Part shown: positions 1 to 8,043 of the stretch, piece after piece
Position numbering within the stretch: the stretch's first letter is position 1
How the letters are laid out: each line of letters opens with the position of its first letter
DNA from: Candidatus Pygmaiobacter gallistercoris
GTDB lineage: Bacteria > Bacillota > Clostridia > Oscillospirales > Ruminococcaceae
DNA: 8,048 bases
Direction: 5' to 3'
Assembly: GCA_019113125.1 (NCBI GenBank)
Contig: DXIA01000183.1
Location: 1-8,048, forward strand
Position numbers and translations under genes: made by a program
The notes under the pieces: model-generated
The model's database searches: none
What the model was told of the DNA's origin: nothing
What the model saw: only the letters and a program-made list of their open reading frames with translations

Positions 1-352
1 CAGCGGCGAGGGTGCCGAGGATGTCGTCCGCCTCATATCCCTCGGCGGTGACCATCCGGTAGCCCAGATCTCCCAGCAATTCCTTCAGCAGCGGCATCTG
101 CTGGGCCAGCTCCTCCGGCATTCCCTTGCGGGTACCCTTGTAGCCGTCGTACCGCTTGTGGCGAAAGGTCGGTGCCGGCAGGTCGAACGCGACCGCCACC
201 GCATCCGGTTTTTCGTCCGCCAGCAGCTTGAGCAGGATATTCATAAAGCCCACGATGCCGTTGGTGTACCGGCCATCCTTGGTGGTGAGCAGCTTGATGC
301 CGTAAAAAGCGCGGTTGACGATGCTGTTGCCGTCGATCGCGAGAAGTTTCAT
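1..352 (-). CDS. polA: DNA polymerase I, N-terminal 5'-3' exonuclease part (partial, cut by window edge)
   Basis: Only the first 117 complete codons are visible; the gene runs off the left edge. They encode the start of the 5'-3' exonuclease (FEN-like) domain of DNA polymerase I, which removes RNA primers and damaged strands during Okazaki-fragment maturation and repair. The protein begins MKLLAIDGNSIVNRAFYGIK. The acidic metal-binding residues of the family are present: D7 (AIDGNS), D57 (VAFDLP), and E107, D109, D110 (GYEADDILGT). The DNA-contacting stretch TFRHKRYDGYKGTRKGMPEEL spans residues 62-82. These positions sit six residues before the E. coli equivalents as I recall them, so the alignment is essentially gap-free. 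The ATG start is preceded on the minus strand by AAGGGGG about nine bases upstream. The gene is divergent from the plus-strand gene at 540. Whether the 3'-5' exonuclease and polymerase domains follow cannot be seen here. Confidence 0.95.
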   Translation of the reverse strand, partial: MKLLAIDGNSIVNRAFYGIKLLTTKDGRYTNGIVGFMNILLKLLADEKPDAVAVAFDLPAPTFRHKRYDGYKGTRKGMPEELAQQMPLLKELLGDLGYRMVTAEGYEADDILGTLAA

Positions 353-398
353 GGTGTTTGGCCCCCTTGTCTGTTCCGGCGCTGAACCGTTCAAAAAT

Positions 399-427
399 AG
401 CATACCCCATTTTCCGCCGGATGTAAA
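399..427 (-). promoter_or_regulatory. Probable sigma-A promoter of polA
   Basis: On the minus strand a TTTACA -35 box (427-422) is followed after exactly 17 bases by a TATGCT -10 box (404-399). Each differs from the consensus by one or two bases. The start of transcription would fall near base 392, giving a leader of about 40 bases before the polA ATG at 352. This is read from the sequence by eye; no transcript start data are available. Confidence 0.65.
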
Positions 428-493
428 CGGTCCCCCCACCGGCGCGACGAGAGCAGCGGATTTTTTTCATAAAATACTGGCGCAGCATTGCAG

Positions 494-510
494 TTTAAGG
501 TATACTTAAA
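494..510 (+). promoter_or_regulatory. Candidate -10 element inside an inverted repeat, upstream of the gene at 540
   Basis: TATACT at 501-506 is a good -10 match, and its expected start point (about 513) would give a leader of roughly 27 bases. No convincing -35 box lies 16-18 bases upstream (the region reads TGGCGC), so promoter strength is uncertain or activator-dependent. The -10 box is embedded in an inverted repeat, TTTAAG-GTATA-CTTAAA (494-510). A repressor or activator could use it, but it is AT-rich and short enough to be chance. Confidence 0.4.
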
Positions 511-539
511 GCAACAAAACCGAACAAGGGGGCATTGGG

Positions 540-1487
540 ATGAACAACCGAATCAAACAGAGCTATCTGCAGCTCGCACAGCGCACCGGCTTGCGGCTGG
601 ATGAAAATGGCGGCGGGCTGTACGGTGTGCGGGACGGATACAGCGTCGTGGTCTATGCGCCAAACCCGAACCAGCCGTTTCTGCTGACGGTGGAGTGCGC
701 CGCCGGACGGGACGGGGGGCCGCTGACCGGGGATGAGATCCGCCGGTTCAAGGGAGAAAATCCCGCGGTGGGCGGTCTGGTGCAGAACGGCTGCACCCTC
801 CGGATGCCGGTCAAGGCCAAACGGAAGGTGGAGCAGACGGCGGAGAATCTCGAGGCAGGTCTTTCCGCTCTGACCTCCTTTTTGCGGGCAAACGGCTATC
901 GCAGCTGCTGCGCCGGATGCGGGCGGGAGCTGCCGGTCGCGCCGCGGTACATTGCGGGCCGGTACGCGCTGCTCTGCCCGAGCTGCTATGCGCAGATTGA
1001 GCAGCGCAACAGCGAGCAGCAGGCCCGCAAGAACCAGAAGAGCGAGAACATCGTCGGCGGCATCGTGGGTGCGCTGCTGGGCTGCCTGATCGGAGTGGTC
1101 TGCATCGTGCTGATCAGCCAGCTTGGCTATGTGGCCGCTCTCTCGGGGCTGGTGATGGCGGTCTGCGCCCTCAAGGGGTACGAGCTGCTGGCGGGCAAGC
1201 TCTCCCCGGTGGGAATCGTCCTCTCCTCGGTGCTGATGCTGGTAATGACCTATCTGGGTGATCGGATCGACTGGGCCCTGATCGCCGCACGGGAGTTGGA
1301 GCTCAGCTTTTTCGATGGATTTCGGATCATCCCGATGCTGCTGGCCGAGGGCGGCATCGATCCCTCGAACTACTGGGGCAATCTCGCGATGCTCTATCTC
1401 TTCCTGCTGGTCGGCGCCGTACCGACTATTCTGGCAGCGATGAAGAATCAGAAAAAGGCACAGCAGATCTACAGCCTCGATCAATAA
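540..1487 (+). CDS. Unrecognised membrane protein with a zinc-ribbon-like CxxC pair (315 aa)
   Basis: I do not recognise this family. The N-terminal ~115 residues look soluble and mixed alpha/beta (motifs such as GYSVVVYAPNPNQPFLLTVE around 33-52). A compact treble-clef or zinc-ribbon-like element follows: C124-x2-C127 (CAGC) and C146-x2-C149 (CPSC), with an extra cysteine at 123. A charged linker (150-170, Gln/Glu/Lys/Arg-rich) leads into about four hydrophobic segments near 171-193, 196-218, 222-239 and 282-301. The first is glycine-rich (GGIVGALLGCLIG). The layout suggests a cytoplasmic sensing or metal-binding head tethered to the membrane, but no catalytic motif is visible, so no function is assigned. 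The ATG at 540 follows AAGGGGG (526-532) with a 7-base gap. The gene is monocistronic: divergent from polA and closed by a strong terminator seven bases after the stop. Reading frame, SD and codon bias make it a real gene. Confidence 0.85.
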   Translation: MNNRIKQSYLQLAQRTGLRLDENGGGLYGVRDGYSVVVYAPNPNQPFLLTVECAAGRDGGPLTGDEIRRFKGENPAVGGLVQNGCTLRMPVKAKRKVEQTAENLEAGLSALTSFLRANGYRSCCAGCGRELPVAPRYIAGRYALLCPSCYAQIEQRNSEQQARKNQKSENIVGGIVGALLGCLIGVVCIVLISQLGYVAALSGLVMAVCALKGYELLAGKLSPVGIVLSSVLMLVMTYLGDRIDWALIAARELELSFFDGFRIIPMLLAEGGIDPSNYWGNLAMLYLFLLVGAVPTILAAMKNQKKAQQIYSLDQ

Positions 1488-1493
1488 AAAACG

Positions 1494-1530
1494 ACAGCCG
1501 GTCGGGCAGATGCCCGACCGGCTGTTTTTT
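1494..1530 (+). terminator. Strong rho-independent terminator, probably bidirectional
   Basis: A perfect 15-bp stem (arms 1494-1508 and 1511-1525, ACAGCCGGTCGGGCA on the left) has a two-base loop, so the innermost pair probably opens to give a four-base loop. It is followed by an unbroken T run (1525-1530). The run of six A at 1486-1491, two bases before the stem, provides a matching T run on the minus strand. The hairpin could therefore also stop transcription arriving from the right. It closes the gene at 540 and insulates it from dusB. Confidence 0.93.
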
Positions 1531-1542
1531 CACAAATCCTCT

Positions 1543-1572
1543 TTGGTATTTTCCCCGTTTTTGTGTTACAAT
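1543..1572 (+). promoter_or_regulatory. Probable extended -10 promoter of dusB
   Basis: TACAAT at 1567-1572 is preceded by TGT (1564-1566), forming the extended -10 pattern TGnTAnAAT. A weak -35 (TTGGTA, 1543-1548) lies 18 bases upstream. Transcription would begin near 1579, that is, within the left arm of the perfect inverted repeat described next. The leader before the TTG start at 1624 would be about 45 bases. Confidence 0.6.
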
Positions 1573-1603
1573 AATTTATCCCCCGCACTTTGGGGGATAA
1601 ATT
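1573..1603 (+). repeat. Perfect 12-bp inverted repeat abutting the dusB -10 box (operator or 5'-end hairpin)
   Basis: The arms AATTTATCCCCC (1573-1584) and GGGGGATAAATT (1592-1603) are exact reverse complements around a 7-base loop (GCACTTT). There is no T run after it, so it is not a normal terminator. Its left arm starts immediately after the -10 hexamer. It could act as a DNA operator occluding promoter clearance. Alternatively, since transcription would begin inside the left arm, at least the TCCCCC/GGGGGA part would form a stem at the very 5' end of the mRNA. It ends 8 bases before the GGGAG SD at 1612. Confidence 0.75.
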
Positions 1604-1623
1604 GTGAGTATGGGAGAAAACCT

Positions 1624-2595
1624 TTGCAGATTGGAAGTTTAACTCTGGCGCCCGGCGCCCTCTTCGCGCCGATGGCCGGACTCTCGGACGCGAGTGCCCG
1701 CCGATTGATGACCGCTCATGGCGCCGTTGCGGCGGTCAGCGAGATGGTCAGCGCCAAGGCGCTGACCTATGGGGACAAAAAGACGGCAGCACTGCTGCGG
1801 GGCGGCGCAGGGGATGCGCCCTACGGCATTCAGCTGTTCGGCAGTGAGCCGGACACGATGGCAAAGGCGGCAAAACTGGTACTGCGCTACCACCCCGACT
1901 ACATCGACATCAACATGGGCTGCCCCGCACCCAAAATCACCGCGACCGGCGCGGGCAGTGCGCTGATGCGGGACCCCGCGCTCTGCGGGCGGATCGTCGC
2001 GGCGGTCTGCGGGGCGGTGGAGCTACCGGTCACCGTCAAGATCCGCAAGGGCTGGGACGATGAGACGGTCAGCTGTGTCGAGGTCGCCCGCTGCTGTGCG
2101 GCGGCCGGGGCGGCGGCGATCGCGATCCACGGCCGCACCCGGGAGCAGATGTACACCCCGCCGATCGACCCCGGCTGTATCGCGGCGGTCAAGGCGGCGG
2201 TCTCGGTCCCGGTGATCGGCAACGGGGACATCACCAGCGCAGCCGACGCGCTCGCCCTGATCGAACAGACCGGCTGTGACGCGGTGATGGTCGGCCGGGG
2301 CGCGCTGGGCAACCCCTGGCTGTTCGAGGAGATCCGGGCCGCACTGACCGGCAAAACCCCGCCCCCGCCGCCCGACCTGCGCCGGCGGATGCGGACGATG
2401 TGCGAACAGCTCTACGCGATGTGCGAAGAAAAAGGCGAGAGCCTCGCGATGCGTCAGGCCCGCTCCCAGGCGCCCTACTATATGCGGGGTCTGCGGGGGG
2501 CCGCCCAGCTGCGGCGGGCCGCCGTCAGCCTGACCTGCTACCGGGACGCCGAGGCGCTGGCCGAGCTGGCTCTCTCGCTCAATCCCGGGCAGTGA
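1624..2595 (+). CDS. dusB: tRNA-dihydrouridine synthase, DusB/NifR3 type (323 aa)
   Basis: This is an FMN-dependent TIM-barrel enzyme that reduces specific uridines in the tRNA D-loop to dihydrouridine using NAD(P)H. Family motifs occur in order: FMN-binding APMAGLSD (15-22); NMGCPAPK (97-104) with the expected catalytic cysteine C100; VKIRKGW (138-144); IHGRTREQMY (168-177) with the flavin/RNA-contacting histidine; VIGNGDI (197-203); and the phosphate-binding GRGALGNPWLF (224-234). A C-terminal helical tRNA-binding part ends with the typical GLRGAAQLRRA. Length is normal. I chose the TTG at 1624 because GGGAG lies 7 bases upstream and the protein then begins MQIGSLTLAPGALFAPMAG, as family members do. 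The in-frame ATG at 1510 is inside the preceding terminator and upstream of the promoter, so it cannot be the start. An odd point is a run of five prolines at 246-250 in the linker. The subtype (DusB) is a family-level judgement. Confidence 0.93.
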   Translation: MQIGSLTLAPGALFAPMAGLSDASARRLMTAHGAVAAVSEMVSAKALTYGDKKTAALLRGGAGDAPYGIQLFGSEPDTMAKAAKLVLRYHPDYIDINMGCPAPKITATGAGSALMRDPALCGRIVAAVCGAVELPVTVKIRKGWDDETVSCVEVARCCAAAGAAAIAIHGRTREQMYTPPIDPGCIAAVKAAVSVPVIGNGDITSAADALALIEQTGCDAVMVGRGALGNPWLFEEIRAALTGKTPPPPPDLRRRMRTMCEQLYAMCEEKGESLAMRQARSQAPYYMRGLRGAAQLRRAAVSLTCYRDAEALAELALSLNPGQ

Positions 2596-2604
2596 CCGGT
2601 CACT
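2591..2604. repeat. 14-bp perfect palindrome spanning the two convergent stop codons
   Basis: AGTGACCGGTCACT is self-complementary and contains both the dusB TGA (2593-2595) and the yfbR stop (TCA on the plus strand, 2600-2602). No T run follows on either side, so it does not look like an intrinsic terminator. Part of the symmetry is automatic, because two TGA stops face each other, but the remaining pairs are extra. Confidence 0.6.
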
Positions 2605-3193
2605 CCTCCGCCTTCAGCTCGTCGAGGGTGCGGGTGTAGGCCGGCAGCATTGTCTCGATAAAATAATCCGCCTCGGGCAGCGCCATCGCCGCGAGGGCCG
2701 CCCGCTGGGTGGCCTCGGCGCTGGCGAACTCGAGGTTGCCGCTCTGCCGCTCCTCGATGCACTTGATGAGGGCGGAGAGTCGGTCGGCCGCTTTGAGAAT
2801 CTTCTTTTCCCGCTCGTTCAGATCCCCGCCGCAGACCGCGCGGCCCAGCGGCCGGCGGATCTCGGGCGGGGCAAGGGCGGTCAGCCGCTCTTCCGCCTGT
2901 CGCTCGAGCTCTTTATAGGCGTTTTTGAGCAGCTCGCTGCTGTACTTGACCGGGGTGGGCAGATCGCCGGTCAGGATCTCGGCTGCGTCGTGGTAGAGCG
3001 CTGCGACTGCAACCCGCTGTGGTTCGACCTGCGCACCGAACCGGTGCTGCGCGAGCAGTGCCAGCAGATGGGCGAGCTGAGCGGTCTCGGCGGTGTGCTC
3101 GGCGAGGTTTTCCTGCCGCACCGCCCGCATCAGCCCCCAGCGGGTGATATACCGCATCCGGGAGAGCAGGGCGGAGAAGGGATAACTCTTCAT
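2600..3193 (-). CDS. yfbR: 5'-deoxynucleotidase, YfbR-like HD-domain protein (197 aa)
   Basis: This is an HD-superfamily phosphohydrolase that removes 5'-phosphate from deoxyribonucleoside monophosphates, a cytoplasmic step in nucleotide-pool balance and dUTP/thymidylate salvage. The sequence aligns with my recollection of E. coli YfbR at identical numbering: R18-W19 (substrate pocket), H33 (AEH), H68-D69 (YHDAAE) and D137 (KAADRL) as metal ligands, catalytic E72, and the signature GDLPTPVKY at 76-84. Length is close to the family norm. The start is the second of two adjacent ATGs (3193): AGAGG lies six bases upstream of it but only three from the first ATG (3196). A GTG at 3214 also opens the frame but lacks an SD. 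The gene converges with dusB (stops four bases apart, no terminator between them) and diverges from the yfhO gene. Substrate preference is inferred from the family. Confidence 0.93.
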   Translation of the reverse strand: MKSYPFSALLSRMRYITRWGLMRAVRQENLAEHTAETAQLAHLLALLAQHRFGAQVEPQRVAVAALYHDAAEILTGDLPTPVKYSSELLKNAYKELERQAEERLTALAPPEIRRPLGRAVCGGDLNEREKKILKAADRLSALIKCIEERQSGNLEFASAEATQRAALAAMALPEADYFIETMLPAYTRTLDELKAEE

Positions 3194-3252
3194 CATATTC
3201 CTCTTTTCTGACACATTTTGTGGTGTTTTTTCGTTTCTCTTTCTGTAAGATG

Positions 3253-3281
3253 ATTATAAAAGCTGTCCGCCCGCGGCGCAA
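3253..3281 (-). promoter_or_regulatory. Probable sigma-A promoter of yfbR
   Basis: On the minus strand there is a perfect TATAAT -10 box (3258-3253). TTGCGC (3281-3276) lies 17 bases upstream as a half-matching -35. Transcription would start near 3246, leaving a leader of about 50 bases. The same AT-rich core reads TATAAA on the plus strand (3255-3260), so the two divergent genes may compete for it. The -35 box lies in one arm of the yfhO leader hairpin. Confidence 0.6.
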
Positions 3282-3304
3282 GTCCCTTGCGCGGGGCGGC
3301 TTTT
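3255..3304 (+). promoter_or_regulatory. Candidate yfhO -10 box and GC-rich leader hairpin before the SD
   Basis: TATAAA (3255-3260) is a plausible -10 for the plus-strand gene at 3318, although I find no good -35 at the right spacing. Just downstream the sequence folds on itself. GCGCAAG (3276-3282) pairs with CTTGCGC (3286-3292) around a 3-base loop. CCGCCC (3267-3272) pairs with GGGCGG (3294-3299). AAAAG (3258-3262) can pair with CTTTT (3300-3304). Only small internal loops interrupt this. The SD GGAGGGG starts at 3305, one base after the structure. It may be a leader structure affecting translation or stability, or a weak attenuator, since CTTTT follows the stem. Confidence 0.5.
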
Positions 3305-3317
3305 GGAGGGGATTTTT

Positions 3318-5765
3318 TTGAACCAAGCTCTGCGTGCACAGCACCCCGTCCGCCGGCCGGCGCTGCGGGCCTTTGCGATCTCTGCACTGGCCGCCCTTGT
3401 GCTGTTTCTGCCGTTTCTGGTGGTGGACAAGGGGTTCTTTCTCTACTGCGGCGACTTCAACAGCCAGCAGATCCCGTTCTACCAGTACTGCCAGCAGTTC
3501 ATCCAGTCGGGCGGCGGCTCCTTCAGCTGGGCGACCGACCTCGGCAGCGGCTTTCTGAACACCTATTCCTTCTACACGCTGGGCTCGCCCTTCTTCTGGC
3601 TCTCCTGCCTGCTGCCCAATCACTGGCTGCCCTATGCGATGGCGCCGCTGCTCTGCCTCAAATTCGGGGTCGGCGGGCTCGGGGCTTATCTCTACCTGCG
3701 CCGGTACACCAAGACGATCAACGGCGCGCTGATCGGCAGCGCCCTGTTTACTCTCTCCGGCTGGGGGATCTACAACATCTTCTTCAACCACTTCATCGAC
3801 TGCATGGTGCTCTTTCCCTTCCTGCTCGCGGCGCTGGACTGCTACATCTATGACAAGCAGCGGGCGGTGCTGCCGCTGGCCATTGCGGTCAACCTGCTGT
3901 GCAACTACTTCTTCTTTGTCGGCGAGGCGCTCTTCGTCGCGCTCTATTTCTTCATCAAGCTCGGCGCGAAGGATTACCGGCTGAGCCTGCGGGAGTTTTT
4001 CCAGCTTGCCTTCGAGGTGGTGGTCGGCTGCCTGCTGGGCTGCCTTTTGATCTTCCCCGCGGCGGCGAGCCTGCTGGAAAATCCCCGCACCGACAACTTT
4101 GCCAACGGCTACGGCATGCTGTTCTACGGCAAGGTACACCAGTACTTTGCAATCCTCCGCAGCCTGCTCGTCCCCCCCGATCCGCCCTACCTGCCCGGCG
4201 TCTTCAGCCAGGCGACGGTCAAGTGGACCAGCATGTCCGGCTACCTGCCTCTGGTGAGCATGGCGGGGGTCCTGGCCTGGTGCCGCGCCCGCCGGGGCAG
4301 CCCTCACAAGCGGATCCTCGCGGTCTCGCTGGTGATGGCGCTGGTGCCGATCCTCAACTCGGCCTTCTACGCCTTCAACTCGAGCTACTACGCCCGCTGG
4401 TACTATATGCCGGTGCTGCTGATGGCGCTGGCCACCGTCAACGCGCTCGAGGATGAGGACGTCGATCTGGTCGGCGGTATCCGGCTGACCGCGATCCTGA
4501 TCGCTCTGTTCGCGGTCTTCGGTCTGGTGCCGGCCAAGGAGGAGGAGAGCTGGACCATCGGGGTCGCGGACAACGCGGCGCTCTTCTGGCTCACCCTGCT
4601 GCTCGGGCTGCTCGGGCTGCTGATCTTCTACTGTATCGTCAGCTGGACCCGCGGTGAAAAGCGGTTTGCCCGCACCATGCTCGCCGGGGTGCTCGCCTTC
4701 GGGGTGTTTACCGGCATCGTCCACATCTCGGTGGGCAAGTTCCCGCAGTGGGAGGGCGACTCGGACTACAAGCGCGAGACCTACGATGTGATCGACGCGA
4801 TCGAGCTGCCGCGCGACCATTTCTACCGGATCGACACCTACGAGTGTTATGAGAATCTCGGGCTCTTTCTCGATCTGCCCTGTATCCGCTGTTTCAACAG
4901 CACCGTCTCCCCCAGCATCCTCAAATTCTACCCCACCGTCGGGGTCAAGCGAGACGTCTCCTCCAAACCGGAGACCAATCTCTTTGCGCTGCGGGGGCTG
5001 CTGAGCGTGGAGTATCTGCTGATGCCGGTCGACGCCCAGGCCAACTACGAGGCGGAGGAGACCACCACCGGATTCGTCTTCGACTATCTGACCGGGGACG
5101 GTGTCTACGCGGTCTGGCGCAACGAGAACGCGGTGCCGATGGGTTTCACCTATGATTACTATGTGCTGCCCGAGACGGCGGAGAAGGTCTCCACCAGCTA
5201 CCGCAGCAATCTCTACCTGCGGGCGATCGAGCTGAGCGAGGAGCAGGTCGCCCGGTACGGCGAGAACCTCGAGCCGCTGCCGGAGGATCAGCTCTATATC
5301 TCCTCCTATACCCGCTATGTCGAGGATTGCGACGACCGACGGGCCAATGCCTGCGACAGCTTTGTCGCCACCCGCAGCGGTTTCACCGCCACCATCAATC
5401 TGGACAAGGAGAACCTGGTCTTCTTCTCGGTGCCCTATGACGAGGGATTCTCGGCCACCGTCAACGGCGAAGAGGCAGAGGTGCTCGAGGTTGACGGCGG
5501 ACTGATCGCGATCCCCGCCGGCGCGGGGGACAATGAAATCGTCCTCACCCTGACCCCGAAGTGGCTGCCGCTCTCCTGCGGGTTGACCCTGCTGGGTGCG
5601 CTGCTCTTCGCCGGCTATCTCGCGGTGGTGCTGTATGACCGGCGCAAGAACGGTCCGCCGACCGGCCGGTTTGTTCCGCTCGAGGTCGCCGCAGACCACC
5701 CCGGCGCGGGCTGGACACTGCCGGAGCCGGAACCGAAAAATGAGGACGAATCCCAGGAGGACTGA
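3318..5765 (+). CDS. yfhO: YfhO-family polytopic membrane protein, probable GT-C-type glycosyltransferase (815 aa)
   Basis: A large multi-pass membrane protein of the bacterial YfhO family. In Bacillus and Listeria, relatives work with a CsbB/GtlA-type lipid-linked sugar transferase to glycosylate teichoic acids on the outer face of the membrane. The first membrane span (about 17-35) is followed by an extracytoplasmic loop with the family-like GDFNSQQIPFY (45-55), where D46 is a candidate catalytic acid, and WATDLGSGF (71-79). About a dozen further hydrophobic segments run to residue ~470. An extracytoplasmic domain of roughly 280 residues then contains the typical FFSVPYDEGFSATVNGEEAE. A last span (748-773) leads to a 42-residue tail rich in Pro, Asp and Glu (ends NEDESQED). 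I chose the TTG at 3318: GGAGGGG (3305-3311) lies six bases upstream, whereas the TTG at 3303 overlaps that SD. No glycosyltransferase partner is in this window, so substrate is unknown. tex follows four bases after the stop. Confidence 0.88.
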   Translation: MNQALRAQHPVRRPALRAFAISALAALVLFLPFLVVDKGFFLYCGDFNSQQIPFYQYCQQFIQSGGGSFSWATDLGSGFLNTYSFYTLGSPFFWLSCLLPNHWLPYAMAPLLCLKFGVGGLGAYLYLRRYTKTINGALIGSALFTLSGWGIYNIFFNHFIDCMVLFPFLLAALDCYIYDKQRAVLPLAIAVNLLCNYFFFVGEALFVALYFFIKLGAKDYRLSLREFFQLAFEVVVGCLLGCLLIFPAAASLLENPRTDNFANGYGMLFYGKVHQYFAILRSLLVPPDPPYLPGVFSQATVKWTSMSGYLPLVSMAGVLAWCRARRGSPHKRILAVSLVMALVPILNSAFYAFNSSYYARWYYMPVLLMALATVNALEDEDVDLVGGIRLTAILIALFAVFGLVPAKEEESWTIGVADNAALFWLTLLLGLLGLLIFYCIVSWTRGEKRFARTMLAGVLAFGVFTGIVHISVGKFPQWEGDSDYKRETYDVIDAIELPRDHFYRIDTYECYENLGLFLDLPCIRCFNSTVSPSILKFYPTVGVKRDVSSKPETNLFALRGLLSVEYLLMPVDAQANYEAEETTTGFVFDYLTGDGVYAVWRNENAVPMGFTYDYYVLPETAEKVSTSYRSNLYLRAIELSEEQVARYGENLEPLPEDQLYISSYTRYVEDCDDRRANACDSFVATRSGFTATINLDKENLVFFSVPYDEGFSATVNGEEAEVLEVDGGLIAIPAGAGDNEIVLTLTPKWLPLSCGLTLLGALLFAGYLAVVLYDRRKNGPPTGRFVPLEVAADHPGAGWTLPEPEPKNEDESQED

Positions 5766-5769
5766 CTGC

Positions 5770-7968
<2,199 letters not shown>

Positions 7969-8006
7969 AAAAGGCAGAGCCTGAGGTGTGTCAGGATAAG
8001 AAAACA

Positions 8007-8043
8007 ACGCCGTAAAAAGGCCGCTTTTGCGCGGCTGCGGCGT
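8007..8043 (+). repeat. Imperfect inverted repeat after tex, possible start of a terminator
   Basis: ACGCCG (8007-8012) pairs with CGGCGT (8038-8043). Inside it, GCCGC (8020-8024) pairs with GCGGC (8031-8035) around a 6-base loop, with an asymmetric internal loop (TAAAAAG against TG). No T run follows within the five remaining bases, so termination cannot be confirmed here. The rest of 7969-8006 holds only a small CCTGA/TCAGG repeat (7980-7995) and no gene that I can see. Confidence 0.4.

Noticed and set aside
33..488. A 151-codon minus-strand frame overlapping polA
   Set aside because: It is out of frame with the clear polA start at 352 and yields Arg/Gly-rich sequence without motifs.
495..1484. 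A 329-codon minus-strand open frame opposite the unknown membrane gene
   Set aside because: The plus-strand frame has an SD, a flanking terminator and coherent membrane segments. The minus frame is His/Gln/Arg-rich and would have to end inside the plus-strand promoter.
1510..1623. Upstream ATG extension of dusB by 38 residues
   Set aside because: The ATG lies inside the terminator hairpin and upstream of the inferred promoter, and the added residues match nothing in the family. TTG at 1624 has a well-spaced SD.
4598..4624. Short tandem CTGCTCGGG repeat
   Set aside because: It encodes a Leu/Gly-rich membrane span (LLLGLLGLL) and is explained by codon bias in a hydrophobic helix.
5596..5769. 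Upstream ATG extension of tex by 58 residues
   Set aside because: It overlaps the yfhO coding end in another frame and is Arg/Ser-rich. The ATG at 5770 has AGGAGG upstream and gives the usual Tex N-terminus.
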